A stretch of DNA of 11,225 nucleotides from positions 1 through 11,225 of the forward strand of contig JAJFMG010000069.1 in assembly GCA_021772295.1 (NCBI GenBank). The letters run 5' to 3'. This document shows, piece after piece, positions 1 through 8,628 of this stretch (within the stretch, counting starts at the first letter, position 1; each line of letters starts with the position of its first letter). A model generated the notes under the pieces. The model searched no databases, was not told the DNA's origin, and worked only from the letters and a program-made list of their open reading frames with translations. This stretch comes from Chlamydiota bacterium. Lineage in GTDB: Bacteria; Chlamydiota; Chlamydiia; Chlamydiales; Simkaniaceae. The position numbers and the translations under genes are program-made.

Positions 1-1
1 T

Positions 2-2551
2 CCCTACGATGACCCTACTCTTCTTTTTACAAATGCTGGTATGAACCAGTTTAAAGATGTATTTTTAGGCAAAGCAACCAGAGAATATTCAAAAGCTACT
101 ACCTCTCAAAAATGTATTCGAGTTGGCGGAAAACACAATGATTTAGACAACGTTGGTCATACAGCGCGTCATATCACCTTTTTTGAAATGCTTGGTAATT
201 TTTCATTTGGAGACTATTTCAAAAAAGAAGCTATCCAATACGCATTTGATGTAACAATGAACATCTTCGAATTTCCGATTGAAAAGCTTTGGATCTCTGT
301 TTACGAAAAAGACGATGAAGCCTATGAACTTTGGAAAGAGCATATAGATGAAAAAAGAATTGTTCGTATTGGCGCAAAAGACAACTTTTGGGCTATGGGA
401 GATGTTGGGCCATGTGGCCCTTGCTCGGAACTTTTTTTTGATCGAGGCGAGAAATATGGAAATGCCACAAGTCCAAAAGACGATGAAACGGGAGAGCGGT
501 TCATTGAATTTTGGAACTTAGTCTTTATGGAAAGCAACCGTAGTAGCCATCAAAAATTGATTCCCTTGCAGAAAAAATCTATTGATACAGGCGCAGGTCT
601 TGAGAGAATACTTTCTTTAAAAATGGATGTTCCAACTGTCTTTGAAACTGACATCCTTCGCTCTATTATTTCTGATATCGAAAAATGCTCTGGAAAATCA
701 TACCAACGTGGCTCTAAAGAAGCTCCAGCATTTCATGTGATTGCAGATCATTTGCGATCACTATCCTTTGCTATAGCTGATGGGGCAGAGCCTGGAAATA
801 TCGAGAGAGGTTATGTTCTTCGAAAAATTATTCGTCGCTCTATGCGTTATAGTAAAACTTTAGGTCTTCAAGAGCCCTTTTTATCATCACTTGTTCCAGG
901 TCTTATCCATCAAATGGGTGATGAATTTCCAGAACTTGGCGTTGCAAAGAATCGCATTTGCACATTACTCCACGAGGAAGAAGAAAGTTTTCTACGTACA
1001 CTTAAACGAGGCGGAAATCTTTTACAAAAAGTAGTAGATAAAGCTGAAAGCTCAAACCTCAAGCAAATTTCAGGAGAAGATGCATTTAAGCTGAAAGATA
1101 CCTATGGACTTCCGATCGATGAAATCTTACTTCTTGCTAAAGACTCCAATCTTCAAGTAAATCTCGATGCTTTTGAACTCCTTGAGCAAAAAGCGAAAGA
1201 AACTTCTAAACAAGGTAAAAAAGAGACTACGCAAACTTTCAAAGATAATTTTTTTGATCATTTTTTACAAAAACATGGCACCTCGAAATTTGTTGGGTAT
1301 AACTGTCTTTCTGAAGATGCAACAATTATTGGCATCATCAAAGACGGTAACTTCGTAGAGACACTGCAAGCAGGTGAAGATGGTATCCTGCTTCTTGACC
1401 AAACACCTTTTTACGCTGAGATGGGTGGGCAAGTAGGCGACAACGGAACCATTACTCATAAAAATGCCACCTTCACAGTAAAAGATACTAAATCCCCCTT
1501 TACTGGAATCACAGCTCATATTGGCACATTAGAAAGTGGCATGCTCTTAGTTAGTGAACCCATTGTTGCAAACGTAGAAAAAACAAGAAGAAATGATTTA
1601 GAAAGGCATCATAGCGCAACGCATCTTCTTCATTTTGCGCTTACTTCAATACTCGGAGATCAAATTAAACAAGCTGGATCTCTTGTAGAAGAAAATAAGC
1701 TTCGCTTTGACTTTCATTACCATGAAAGTCTCTCAAAGGAGAATCTTCGTGAAATTGAAATGCTTATCAATGCAAAAATTAGAGACTGTAGCCCTGTTTC
1801 TATACAAGAAATCTCCATCGAGGACGCTCGCAAACAAAAAGAGATCAAACAATTCTTTGGAGATAAATATGGAAGTCTTGTCCGAGTTGTCGATATTGGG
1901 GGTTTTGCTAAAGAGCTTTGCGGTGGAACGCATGTCACGAACGTATCCTCAATAGGTCTTTTTAAAATTGTAAAAGAAACAAGTATTGCAAAGGGAGTGA
2001 GACGAATTGAAGCTGTTATTGGATTCCTTGCAGAAAAACTTGTCTATGATTGTGAAGACACTCTTTTAAATGTTGCAACCTCAATCAAGGCTCCTCTTTC
2101 TAAAGTGGAAGAGTCCCTTGCAAATCTAGTAGCTGAAAAAAAACAACTTCAAGAGGAATATAAAAAACTCAAAAAAGAAAAACTTCTAAGCCTTTCCTCT
2201 GAGCTTCTTGCAAAGAAAAAGGTTATCTCTTCTATTCCAACACTTTTTATATCTGAAAAAATGGATGCAAAGGATCTTATTCCCTTTGCCGAAAACCTAT
2301 TTAAAAATATGAAAAGCGGCGTTCTTGCAATCTTTGTTCCATCTGATGACAAATGCCAAGCGCTTATTAAAGTATCTCCAGAGTATATTTCTAAAGGAAT
2401 CTATGCCAATGACCTTATTAAGCTTATCTCTATGCATATCAAAGGTGGTGGCGGGGGTAATAAAGAGAGTGCGCAAGCCGGTGGAAAAAATCCAGATGGC
2501 ATTTCTTTAGCTATTGAAACACTAGAAAAACATTTCGAGTCGCTTTGCTAA
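2..2551 (+). CDS. alaS: Alanyl-tRNA synthetase (AlaRS), 5'-truncated by window edge
   Basis: This class II aminoacyl-tRNA synthetase attaches alanine to tRNA-Ala in the cytoplasm and edits mischarged Ser/Gly-tRNA-Ala. The reading frame is already open at base 2 and enters the family block DPTLLFTNAGMNQFKD, so about 30 N-terminal residues lie outside the window; the ATG at 41 is internal. About 849 residues are visible, against 876 for the whole E. coli enzyme (recalled). The class II motif 2 region (RHITFFEMLGNFSFGDYFK) starts near 167 and the motif 3 region (GYVLRKIIRRSMR) near 810. The editing-domain zinc ligands are present: HxxxH (His codons 1610 and 1622) and CGGTH (Cys codon 1919, His codon 1931). 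A lysine/glutamate-rich coiled coil (about 2100-2220) links to the C-Ala domain with its GGGGGNKESAQAGG block near 2446. Its TAA overlaps the mfd start, which suggests one operon. No key residue appears to be missing. Confidence 0.98.
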   Translation, partial: PYDDPTLLFTNAGMNQFKDVFLGKATREYSKATTSQKCIRVGGKHNDLDNVGHTARHITFFEMLGNFSFGDYFKKEAIQYAFDVTMNIFEFPIEKLWISVYEKDDEAYELWKEHIDEKRIVRIGAKDNFWAMGDVGPCGPCSELFFDRGEKYGNATSPKDDETGERFIEFWNLVFMESNRSSHQKLIPLQKKSIDTGAGLERILSLKMDVPTVFETDILRSIISDIEKCSGKSYQRGSKEAPAFHVIADHLRSLSFAIADGAEPGNIERGYVLRKIIRRSMRYSKTLGLQEPFLSSLVPGLIHQMGDEFPELGVAKNRICTLLHEEEESFLRTLKRGGNLLQKVVDKAESSNLKQISGEDAFKLKDTYGLPIDEILLLAKDSNLQVNLDAFELLEQKAKETSKQGKKETTQTFKDNFFDHFLQKHGTSKFVGYNCLSEDATIIGIIKDGNFVETLQAGEDGILLLDQTPFYAEMGGQVGDNGTITHKNATFTVKDTKSPFTGITAHIGTLESGMLLVSEPIVANVEKTRRNDLERHHSATHLLHFALTSILGDQIKQAGSLVEENKLRFDFHYHESLSKENLREIEMLINAKIRDCSPVSIQEISIEDARKQKEIKQFFGDKYGSLVRVVDIGGFAKELCGGTHVTNVSSIGLFKIVKETSIAKGVRRIEAVIGFLAEKLVYDCEDTLLNVATSIKAPLSKVEESLANLVAEKKQLQEEYKKLKKEKLLSLSSELLAKKKVISSIPTLFISEKMDAKDLIPFAENLFKNMKSGVLAIFVPSDDKCQALIKVSPEYISKGIYANDLIKLISMHIKGGGGGNKESAQAGGKNPDGISLAIETLEKHFESLC

Positions 2552-5500
2552 AACTTCTTTCTAAAACACCCTTTATTTCTAGATTTCTTGATACATTTTC
2601 GAAAGAAAAGTCCCTTCTTTTCGAAAATGTATCCTCGAGCATAAAAGCCACGCTTTGTTCCTGCATCAAAAAACACCAAAATAAAAACATTATAATTATA
2701 TTGGGATCAGAGAAGGAAAATTTCCTTTATGAAGACCTTTTGTTTTTTGATCCGTCTATATCGAAATTTCCATCGATATCTCCTCTCCTTGAAGAAGATG
2801 CAACCACAAATCCCGATATTTTGGGCAAGCGCCTTGAAATTATGCACGGGTTAGCGACTTCAAAAAAACCAAAAATTCTAATAGCTCCCTTGCAAACCCT
2901 TTTTGAAAAACATACTTCCAAAGAGTTGTTAAAAAAGGAATGCCTAACAATTAACGTTGGATTTAACGCATCTTTTGCCAACTTTCCATCAAGGCTTGAT
3001 AAACTTGGATACGTAAGAAAAGCTGTTGCCGCTGACAAAGGTGAGTATGCTATCAGGGGCGGAATCATTGATGTATTTCCAATTTCTTCTTTTGACCCCT
3101 ATCGTTTAGATTTTTTTGGAGATACCATCGATCAAATCCGAACTTATGATCCCATTTCACAAAAGTCTATTCAAAAGGTAAAAAATTTCACACTTACCCC
3201 AGCCACGCAAGATCAATCCCCAGAAACCAACACTTTGATTGATTTTTTCCAAGAAGAACCAATTCTTATTATTGATGATCTGTTGGATTTTGAAGATAAG
3301 CTCTCTAACCTTAAATCGACACTTAGCAAAAGAGGTAATCACTTTTTTTCTATTGAAGAAGTCTTCGAAAAAATCGATTCTTTACAGACACTGTATTTCA
3401 CAAAAACAAGTGTTGAATCGCTTTACGAAGATACCACCAAAAAAAAATCTAGTGGGTCCTACAACTCTAAAGACCCCTTTCAAGAGATTTCTTTTTCTAT
3501 CTTCGAAAAAAAAATCAACACTAAACGATGTTTTCACCCCTTTAGGGCAATCTCAACTCTTTTGCAAGAAGGAAATACTAACCTACTTGAGGCTGCAACA
3601 AACCTTCCAAACTTAGAGATGCTTTTTTTCATCTGCACATCTGATGCAGAGGAAAAAAAACTTTCTCCATCCCCACAGCCATCCATTCAAATAGAAAAGG
3701 GTTACCTTTCAGGTGGATTTATACTAGATAATATCGTTGTTTTTCCATCTTCTGAACTGACTAAAAAACATCGCATCGAAAGAGAAAAATGGAGAAATTC
3801 CTATCATACACCTTCAAGTGATTTTCATGAGTTAAACGTTGGTGACTTAGTAGTTCATTACCATAACGGGATTGGAAAATTCTTAGGTCTTGAAAAAACC
3901 AAAAATCATTTAGGGCAAGAAAGTGAATTTTTAGTCATCGAATATGCAAATCATTCAAAGCTCTATACCCCTCTTTCTCAATCCCATTTAGTTAGTCGCT
4001 ACATCGGCGCTGCCGAAGAAAACCCCACTCTCCATACCCTTGGCACAAATAAATGGCACAAGACCAAACAAAGCGTAGAAAAAGCCATTATAGGCTACGC
4101 TCGTGATTTACTACACTTCCAAGCCCTACGAGAAACCAAAGGAGGCTTTGCTTATCCTGAAGATAGCATCGATATGCAACTCTTTGAAGAAGAGTTCCCC
4201 TACGTAGAAACTGTCGATCAGCTAAGCGCAATACAAGAGCTCAAACAAGACATGTATTCTTCACAAGGAATGGATAGACTCATCTGCGGCGATGTAGGAT
4301 ATGGAAAAACAGAAGTTGCGATGAGAGCTGCCTTTAAAGCCGTAATTGATGGTGGCAAGCAAGTAGCTGTTCTTGTACCTACAACGATTTTAGCTATGCA
4401 GCACTACGAAACTTTCTGCAATCGCATGAGCAGTTTCCCTGTAAACATTGGGGTCTTGTCTCGTTTTGTCTCTAGCAAAGAGATCAAAAAAACAGTCGAA
4501 GGGATGAAAGATGGTAGCTTTGATATAGTAATAGGTACTCACCGTATCATCAGTAAGGACATTTCATTTCATAACTTAGGTCTAATTATCATTGACGAAG
4601 AGCAACGCTTTGGCGTTCGCGCTAAAGAGCATCTCAAAAAAATGAAAATTGGTGTGGATTGCCTTACTCTTTCAGCAACACCTATTCCTAGAACGCTCTA
4701 TTTTTCCCTTGTTGGCGCAAAGGACATGTCTGTTATTAACTCTCCCCCACAAGATAGACTCCCCATTAAAACAATTATTGCAGAAAGGGATACAGGCATC
4801 ATCAAACATGCTCTTCAAAGAGAGCTTTCTCAAGATGGACAGGCATATTTTATTCATAACAGAGTTGAAACAATCTTTGGTGTTGCTAAAGAACTTGAAG
4901 ATCTTATGCCAGGGGCCAATATTGGCGTGGTCCATGGTCAAATGAATGCATCAGCTATCGACTCAATCTTTCATCGGTTCAAGCTCGGTGAAATCGACAT
5001 CCTTGTTGCAACAACGATTATTGAAAGTGGGGTTGACATTCCTAATGCCAATACCATTTTTGTTGATCGCTCTGATACTTTTGGTCTCTCTGATCTCTAT
5101 CAAATTAGAGGTAGAGTCGGCAGGTGGAATAAACCAGCCTTTGCTTACTTTCTGATTCCAAAAAATAGATCTATGCAGGAGCTTTCTAGAAAAAGGCTAC
5201 AAGCGCTTGTAGCCACCTCTGGTTTTGGCGGAGGAATGAAACTTGCCATGAAAGATTTAGAAATCCGGGGCGCTGGCGACATATTGGGCGTAAAGCAGTC
5301 TGGTAATGTGTCCAGCATTGGCTTTCACCTCTATTGTAAATTACTAAAACAGACTATCGCCAAACTACAAAAGAAAATTCCATTAAGTTTTGTCGAAACA
5401 AAAATGGAATTTTCCTACAATGCAAAAATTCCTGAGTTTTATATCTCAGATACATCCTTACGTATTGAAATCTATCATCGACTAGGAGAAATCTTAGAAG

Positions 5501-5772
5501 AAAAAGATTTAGATAGTCTTATCAAAGAATTAGAAGATCGCTTTGGAAAAATCCCCAAAGAGCTCAACTTACTCTATTATCTAACGAGGCTGAAAATCTT
5601 TGGGACAAGGCATGAGTTTACTCTCTTTAAATTCACAGATAAAATCTTACATGCAGAGAAAAAGCTCGATAAAAAATCTATCTCAAAACGAATCTTTTTA
5701 CCCCCAGGCCTCACTGCTGAAGAGTTCGAAAAACATATTAAACGATCTCTTTCCAAAGAATTTGCTCTCTAA
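2545..5772 (+). CDS. mfd: Transcription-repair coupling factor Mfd
   Basis: Mfd is an ATP-driven DNA translocase that pushes stalled RNA polymerase off lesions and recruits UvrA for nucleotide excision repair. The protein has 1075 residues, close to the recalled chlamydial length and shorter than E. coli's 1148. Domains in order: a UvrB-like N-terminal module (about 35-330, with the YAIRGGIIDVFP block at 168-179); a CarD-like RNA-polymerase interaction domain (about 430-500, starting GDLVVHYHNGIGKF); a superfamily 2 helicase core with Walker A GDVGYGKT (582-589), DEEQ box (684-687), LTLSATPIPRT, IIESGVDIPNA and GRVGRW (856-861); the translocation region LEIRGAGDILG; and a C-terminal TRCF domain ending in the KELEDRFGKIP region. 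The chosen start is TTG at 2545, because the first in-frame ATG (about residue 100) would remove conserved N-terminal sequence. It overlaps alaS by 7 bases with only a weak upstream purine motif, so translational coupling is likely. Confidence 0.97.
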   Translation: MLKLLSKTPFISRFLDTFSKEKSLLFENVSSSIKATLCSCIKKHQNKNIIIILGSEKENFLYEDLLFFDPSISKFPSISPLLEEDATTNPDILGKRLEIMHGLATSKKPKILIAPLQTLFEKHTSKELLKKECLTINVGFNASFANFPSRLDKLGYVRKAVAADKGEYAIRGGIIDVFPISSFDPYRLDFFGDTIDQIRTYDPISQKSIQKVKNFTLTPATQDQSPETNTLIDFFQEEPILIIDDLLDFEDKLSNLKSTLSKRGNHFFSIEEVFEKIDSLQTLYFTKTSVESLYEDTTKKKSSGSYNSKDPFQEISFSIFEKKINTKRCFHPFRAISTLLQEGNTNLLEAATNLPNLEMLFFICTSDAEEKKLSPSPQPSIQIEKGYLSGGFILDNIVVFPSSELTKKHRIEREKWRNSYHTPSSDFHELNVGDLVVHYHNGIGKFLGLEKTKNHLGQESEFLVIEYANHSKLYTPLSQSHLVSRYIGAAEENPTLHTLGTNKWHKTKQSVEKAIIGYARDLLHFQALRETKGGFAYPEDSIDMQLFEEEFPYVETVDQLSAIQELKQDMYSSQGMDRLICGDVGYGKTEVAMRAAFKAVIDGGKQVAVLVPTTILAMQHYETFCNRMSSFPVNIGVLSRFVSSKEIKKTVEGMKDGSFDIVIGTHRIISKDISFHNLGLIIIDEEQRFGVRAKEHLKKMKIGVDCLTLSATPIPRTLYFSLVGAKDMSVINSPPQDRLPIKTIIAERDTGIIKHALQRELSQDGQAYFIHNRVETIFGVAKELEDLMPGANIGVVHGQMNASAIDSIFHRFKLGEIDILVATTIIESGVDIPNANTIFVDRSDTFGLSDLYQIRGRVGRWNKPAFAYFLIPKNRSMQELSRKRLQALVATSGFGGGMKLAMKDLEIRGAGDILGVKQSGNVSSIGFHLYCKLLKQTIAKLQKKIPLSFVETKMEFSYNAKIPEFYISDTSLRIEIYHRLGEILEEKDLDSLIKELEDRFGKIPKELNLLYYLTRLKIFGTRHEFTLFKFTDKILHAEKKLDKKSISKRIFLPPGLTAEEFEKHIKRSLSKEFAL
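2590..2633. repeat. Perfect 15-bp inverted repeat inside the mfd 5' coding region
   Basis: The left arm GATACATTTTCGAAA (2590-2604) and right arm TTTCGAAAATGTATC (2619-2633) are exact reverse complements, separated by 14 bases. A few further pairs are possible inside the loop. In mRNA this would form a long, A/U-rich hairpin covering codons 16-30 of mfd, about 45 bases after the TTG start. No U-run follows the right arm, so it does not look like an intrinsic terminator. A role in limiting mfd translation, in RNA processing or as a protein site on DNA is conjecture; chance is possible in A+T-rich sequence, though a 15-bp perfect match is long. Confidence 0.85.
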
Positions 5773-5794
5773 AGAGACTTTTCAAATCATGATG

Positions 5795-7165
5795 CTATCT
5801 AAAGAATCGATCGAAATCAAACAGGCCACTTTTTTGAATGACAATAAGTAGAATAAATATAGGTACTACCCATCTCATAAAAAACAACCATGGCAGATAA
5901 AACTTCTTCAAATGAGACCCAAGTTCTTCTCTCATGATTTTGCGATCGAGTACCCATCCTACGTAAATCGATGTACATAGCCCACAAATCGGCACTATCC
6001 AAACAAACACTAAATTCTCAATTGTGTTTAGAAAATTCATACCATAAACTTCTTCCCAATGTGGAAAGATAAGCCCTGAGATTGCAAAGGCTGATGGCAC
6101 ACCAAATATAAATGTAGCGCTTCCAGTAAGCAGCACTGCTTTCTTTCTAGGCCATCCTTTGGTTTCCATTAAGTTTGTTGCAACTACCTCGATAAAAGGT
6201 ACTGCTGATGTGATTGCCGTAAACACAAATAAAGTAAAAAACAGTGTAGATAATACTAAAGCGCCGGGAAGCTGAGCAAATAAATAAGGCAAGGTTTTGA
6301 AAATAAGCCCTGGACCTTCTCTAGCTGATAGATCAAATGTAAAGATAATTGGAAAAATTGTAAGCGCTGCTAAGACAGATATCACAATAACAGAGGAACT
6401 AACAATCAAGGCCATTTGAGGAATATTATCCTCTTTTTTCATATAGCTTCCATAACTGATCATCACACCTTGTCCTAGACTCAAAGTAAAGAACGCTAAA
6501 CCAAGCGCCTCTAGCGCACTAGAAAACTTAAATTGAGCAAAGTTTGGTTTAAAGATAAATGACACTGCATCTGAGAAACCCTCTAATGTCAAACTGTATA
6601 AAAAGAGTCCAACAAGTAGAGCAAACAGAAGCCTTGTAATAATTTTTGACCAGAATTCAATTCCTTTTCTTACACCACTAAGAACAATTCCCATGGTAAG
6701 AAGAGTAAATAAGAAATGCCAAAAACATGAAATCCCACCCGAATGGGAAAGCCTTTCAAAAACAGCTCCCACCTCATTACAAGATAGGTTTTGATAAAAC
6801 CCATTAAGCGACATAACCACATAACTCATGCCCCATCCTGCGATCACGCTATAGAATGACATGATCAGAAACGATGAAATCATGGCTAAAACACCAGCGG
6901 CTTTCCAACCCGGTTTTTTTGGATTTAAGTTTCCAAAAGTTTCAATTGAGGCCCTTTGCGCTTTTCTACCAATAGCAAGCTCTGCAATAAAGACTGGAAT
7001 TCCAATTAGAATCAAACATAAGAAGTAAATAAAAAGAAATACTCCTCCACCATTTTGACCAACGGTATAGGGAAATTTCCAAAGTACTCCGAGTCCAATT
7101 GCAGACCCAATGGCTGCAAGGATAAATCCAATTTTCGATCCCCAATGCTCTCTATGCTGCGTCAT
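5795..7165 (-). CDS. NSS/SNF-family sodium-dependent transporter, downstream paralogue
   Basis: This is a 456-residue inner-membrane carrier with the LeuT fold, expected to couple sodium entry to uptake of an amino acid or similar solute; the substrate cannot be read from sequence. The N-terminus (REHW at 5-8, AIGSAIGLG at 18-26, FPY at 31-33, NGGG at 38-41) aligns without gaps to LeuT, position for position. Hydrophobic segments fit 11-12 membrane helices. TM3 Tyr105, the FFTLSLG block (225-231), and TM8 Thr319-Ser320 match LeuT substrate and Na2 residues. The LeuT Na1 ligand Asn27 is Val here. The start is 8 bp past the upstream paralogue's stop, with AAAGG (7171-7175) overlapping that stop as ribosome binding site, so the pair is surely co-transcribed. 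The gene ends 22 bp from the convergent mfd stop. Relative to its paralogue, the tail after residue 400 diverges most. Confidence 0.95.
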   Translation of the reverse strand: MTQHREHWGSKIGFILAAIGSAIGLGVLWKFPYTVGQNGGGVFLFIYFLCLILIGIPVFIAELAIGRKAQRASIETFGNLNPKKPGWKAAGVLAMISSFLIMSFYSVIAGWGMSYVVMSLNGFYQNLSCNEVGAVFERLSHSGGISCFWHFLFTLLTMGIVLSGVRKGIEFWSKIITRLLFALLVGLFLYSLTLEGFSDAVSFIFKPNFAQFKFSSALEALGLAFFTLSLGQGVMISYGSYMKKEDNIPQMALIVSSSVIVISVLAALTIFPIIFTFDLSAREGPGLIFKTLPYLFAQLPGALVLSTLFFTLFVFTAITSAVPFIEVVATNLMETKGWPRKKAVLLTGSATFIFGVPSAFAISGLIFPHWEEVYGMNFLNTIENLVFVWIVPICGLCTSIYVGWVLDRKIMREELGSHLKKFYLPWLFFMRWVVPIFILLIVIQKSGLFDFDRFFR

Positions 7166-7173
7166 ATGTACCT

Positions 7174-8535
7174 TTATAGGTTAATCAGTCCACTTTTTTG
7201 GACAATCACAAGTAAGATGGTAACGGGTATAATCCACCGGATGAAAAAATGCCAGATCTTCCATAAAGCAACACCTTTTCCATCTGTGCAAAACTCATTT
7301 TTGCTTCTTTTTACATCAAATATCCAACCCATAAAAATTGAGCCAAGCAAAGCTCCAACTGGAATAAGCCACATAGTTACTAAATAATCAATTGTCTCTA
7401 AAAAGTTTCTACCGTAGATAAATTCCCAATCAGGGAAAATTCCACCACTTGCTGCAAAAGCAGATGGTATTCCAAACACAAATGTTGCGCACCCAACCAT
7501 AAGCACCGCTTTTTTTCTTTTAATAGAAAAAAGCTCCATAAGATTTGTTGCAACAACTTCTATCAAAGGAATAGCAGATGTTAGTGCTGTAAAAACAAAC
7601 AAAATAAAGAACAAAGTGGATAGCACCATACTGCCTGGAAGTTTTGCAAACAGGTACGGAAGCGTCTGAAAGATCAATCCGGTTCCCGCCTGTGGTGGCA
7701 AATCAAAGGTAAACACTACAGGAAAAATGGTAAGCGCTGCCAAAATGGCAACAATTACAACGGATGACCCAACAATTCCCGCCATTTTGGGAATATCTTC
7801 TTCTTTTTTCATATAACTTCCATAAGAAATCATAATCCCTTGCCCTAAACTCAAGGTGAAGAATGCTAAACCCAAAGCTTCCAAGGCACTTGAAAAAGAG
7901 AAGTTGGATGAGCTTGGATAGAAAACAAATCTAAATGCCTGCCCAAAGCCTTCCATTGTAAGGCTATAACAAAATAACAACGTAAGTAAAATAAGCAGAC
8001 TTCTTGTCATGATTTTAGACCAAAACTCAATCCCCTTTCTGACACCAGAAAATACTATTCCCATTGTAATAGCAGTAAATACAAAATGCCAAAATAGTGA
8101 AATTCCACCCGATTTAGAAAGTTCTGTAAATACATTTGCAAACTGTTCTTTACTAAGTCCCTGATAAAAGCCACTCAGTGACATCACAATATAACTCAGC
8201 CCCCATCCTGCAATTACGCTATAAAAAGACATAATTAAAAAAGAGGACATAACTCCAAATACCCCAGCAATTTTCCATAGAGGTTTTCCACCAGAACTCT
8301 CAGAATATGCAGAAATTGCAGCTTTTTGGGTTGCTCTTCCAAGAATCAACTCCCCAATAAAAAGCGGTATTCCAATAACAAGAACAAATAAGAAATAACA
8401 GAGGATGAAGAGTCCACCCCCGTTTTGACCAACAGTATAGGGAAATTTCCAGAGGATTCCAAGGCCAATAGCGGAGCCAATGGCCGCCATGATAAACCCA
8501 AACCTAGAGCTCCAATGCTCTCTTGTCTGAGTCAT
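7174..8535 (-). CDS. NSS/SNF-family sodium-dependent transporter, upstream paralogue
   Basis: This 453-residue inner-membrane protein of the neurotransmitter:sodium symporter family is predicted to import an amino acid or related solute with sodium. Residues 1-400 align without gaps to the neighbouring paralogue, with about 272 identities by hand count. Hallmarks are REHW (5-8), GSAIGLG (20-26), WKFPY (29-33), NGGG (38-41), Tyr105 in TM3, FFTLSLG (225-231) and TALTS (316-320). LeuT Na2 ligands Thr354/Ser355 correspond to Thr319/Ser320, whereas Na1 ligand Asn27 is Ile27, and Asn286 appears to be Ser258. Asp383 in TIDYLV probably matches the outer-gate Asp404 of LeuT, and Lys30 matches its Arg30 partner. 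The start is fixed by the shared MTQxREHW beginning; the upstream ribosome site is weak (TTGGTG). A 93-bp gap separates it from amn on the same strand, so it may be read through from amn or have its own promoter. Confidence 0.95.
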   Translation of the reverse strand: MTQTREHWSSRFGFIMAAIGSAIGLGILWKFPYTVGQNGGGLFILCYFLFVLVIGIPLFIGELILGRATQKAAISAYSESSGGKPLWKIAGVFGVMSSFLIMSFYSVIAGWGLSYIVMSLSGFYQGLSKEQFANVFTELSKSGGISLFWHFVFTAITMGIVFSGVRKGIEFWSKIMTRSLLILLTLLFCYSLTMEGFGQAFRFVFYPSSSNFSFSSALEALGLAFFTLSLGQGIMISYGSYMKKEEDIPKMAGIVGSSVVIVAILAALTIFPVVFTFDLPPQAGTGLIFQTLPYLFAKLPGSMVLSTLFFILFVFTALTSAIPLIEVVATNLMELFSIKRKKAVLMVGCATFVFGIPSAFAASGGIFPDWEFIYGRNFLETIDYLVTMWLIPVGALLGSIFMGWIFDVKRSKNEFCTDGKGVALWKIWHFFIRWIIPVTILLVIVQKSGLINL

Positions 8536-8559
8536 AGAATCACACCAAGAAGATAATAA

Positions 8560-8587
8560 GTCATATTAATATGTAAGATAGTTTCAA
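8560..8587 (-). promoter_or_regulatory. Candidate sigma-66/sigma-70-type promoter for the transporter pair
   Basis: On the minus strand, TTGAAA (8582-8587) is followed after 16 bases by TATGAC (8560-8565). This fits a housekeeping promoter with a good -35 box and a fair -10 box, and would give a 5' leader of roughly 15-20 bases for the upstream transporter gene. It lies in the 93-bp gap after amn. The call rests on hexamer matching alone in A+T-rich DNA, so it is tentative. Confidence 0.3.
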
Positions 8588-8628
8588 ACCTTACCATTTT
8601 TACATATGGCTTAGAATAAAAACAAGTT

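Noticed and set aside
5747..5794. CTCTTT...AAAGAG pairing at the mfd end as an intrinsic terminator
   Set aside because: The six-base arms are weak and A/U-rich, and only four T residues follow; the stem is too unstable to call a terminator for either convergent unit.
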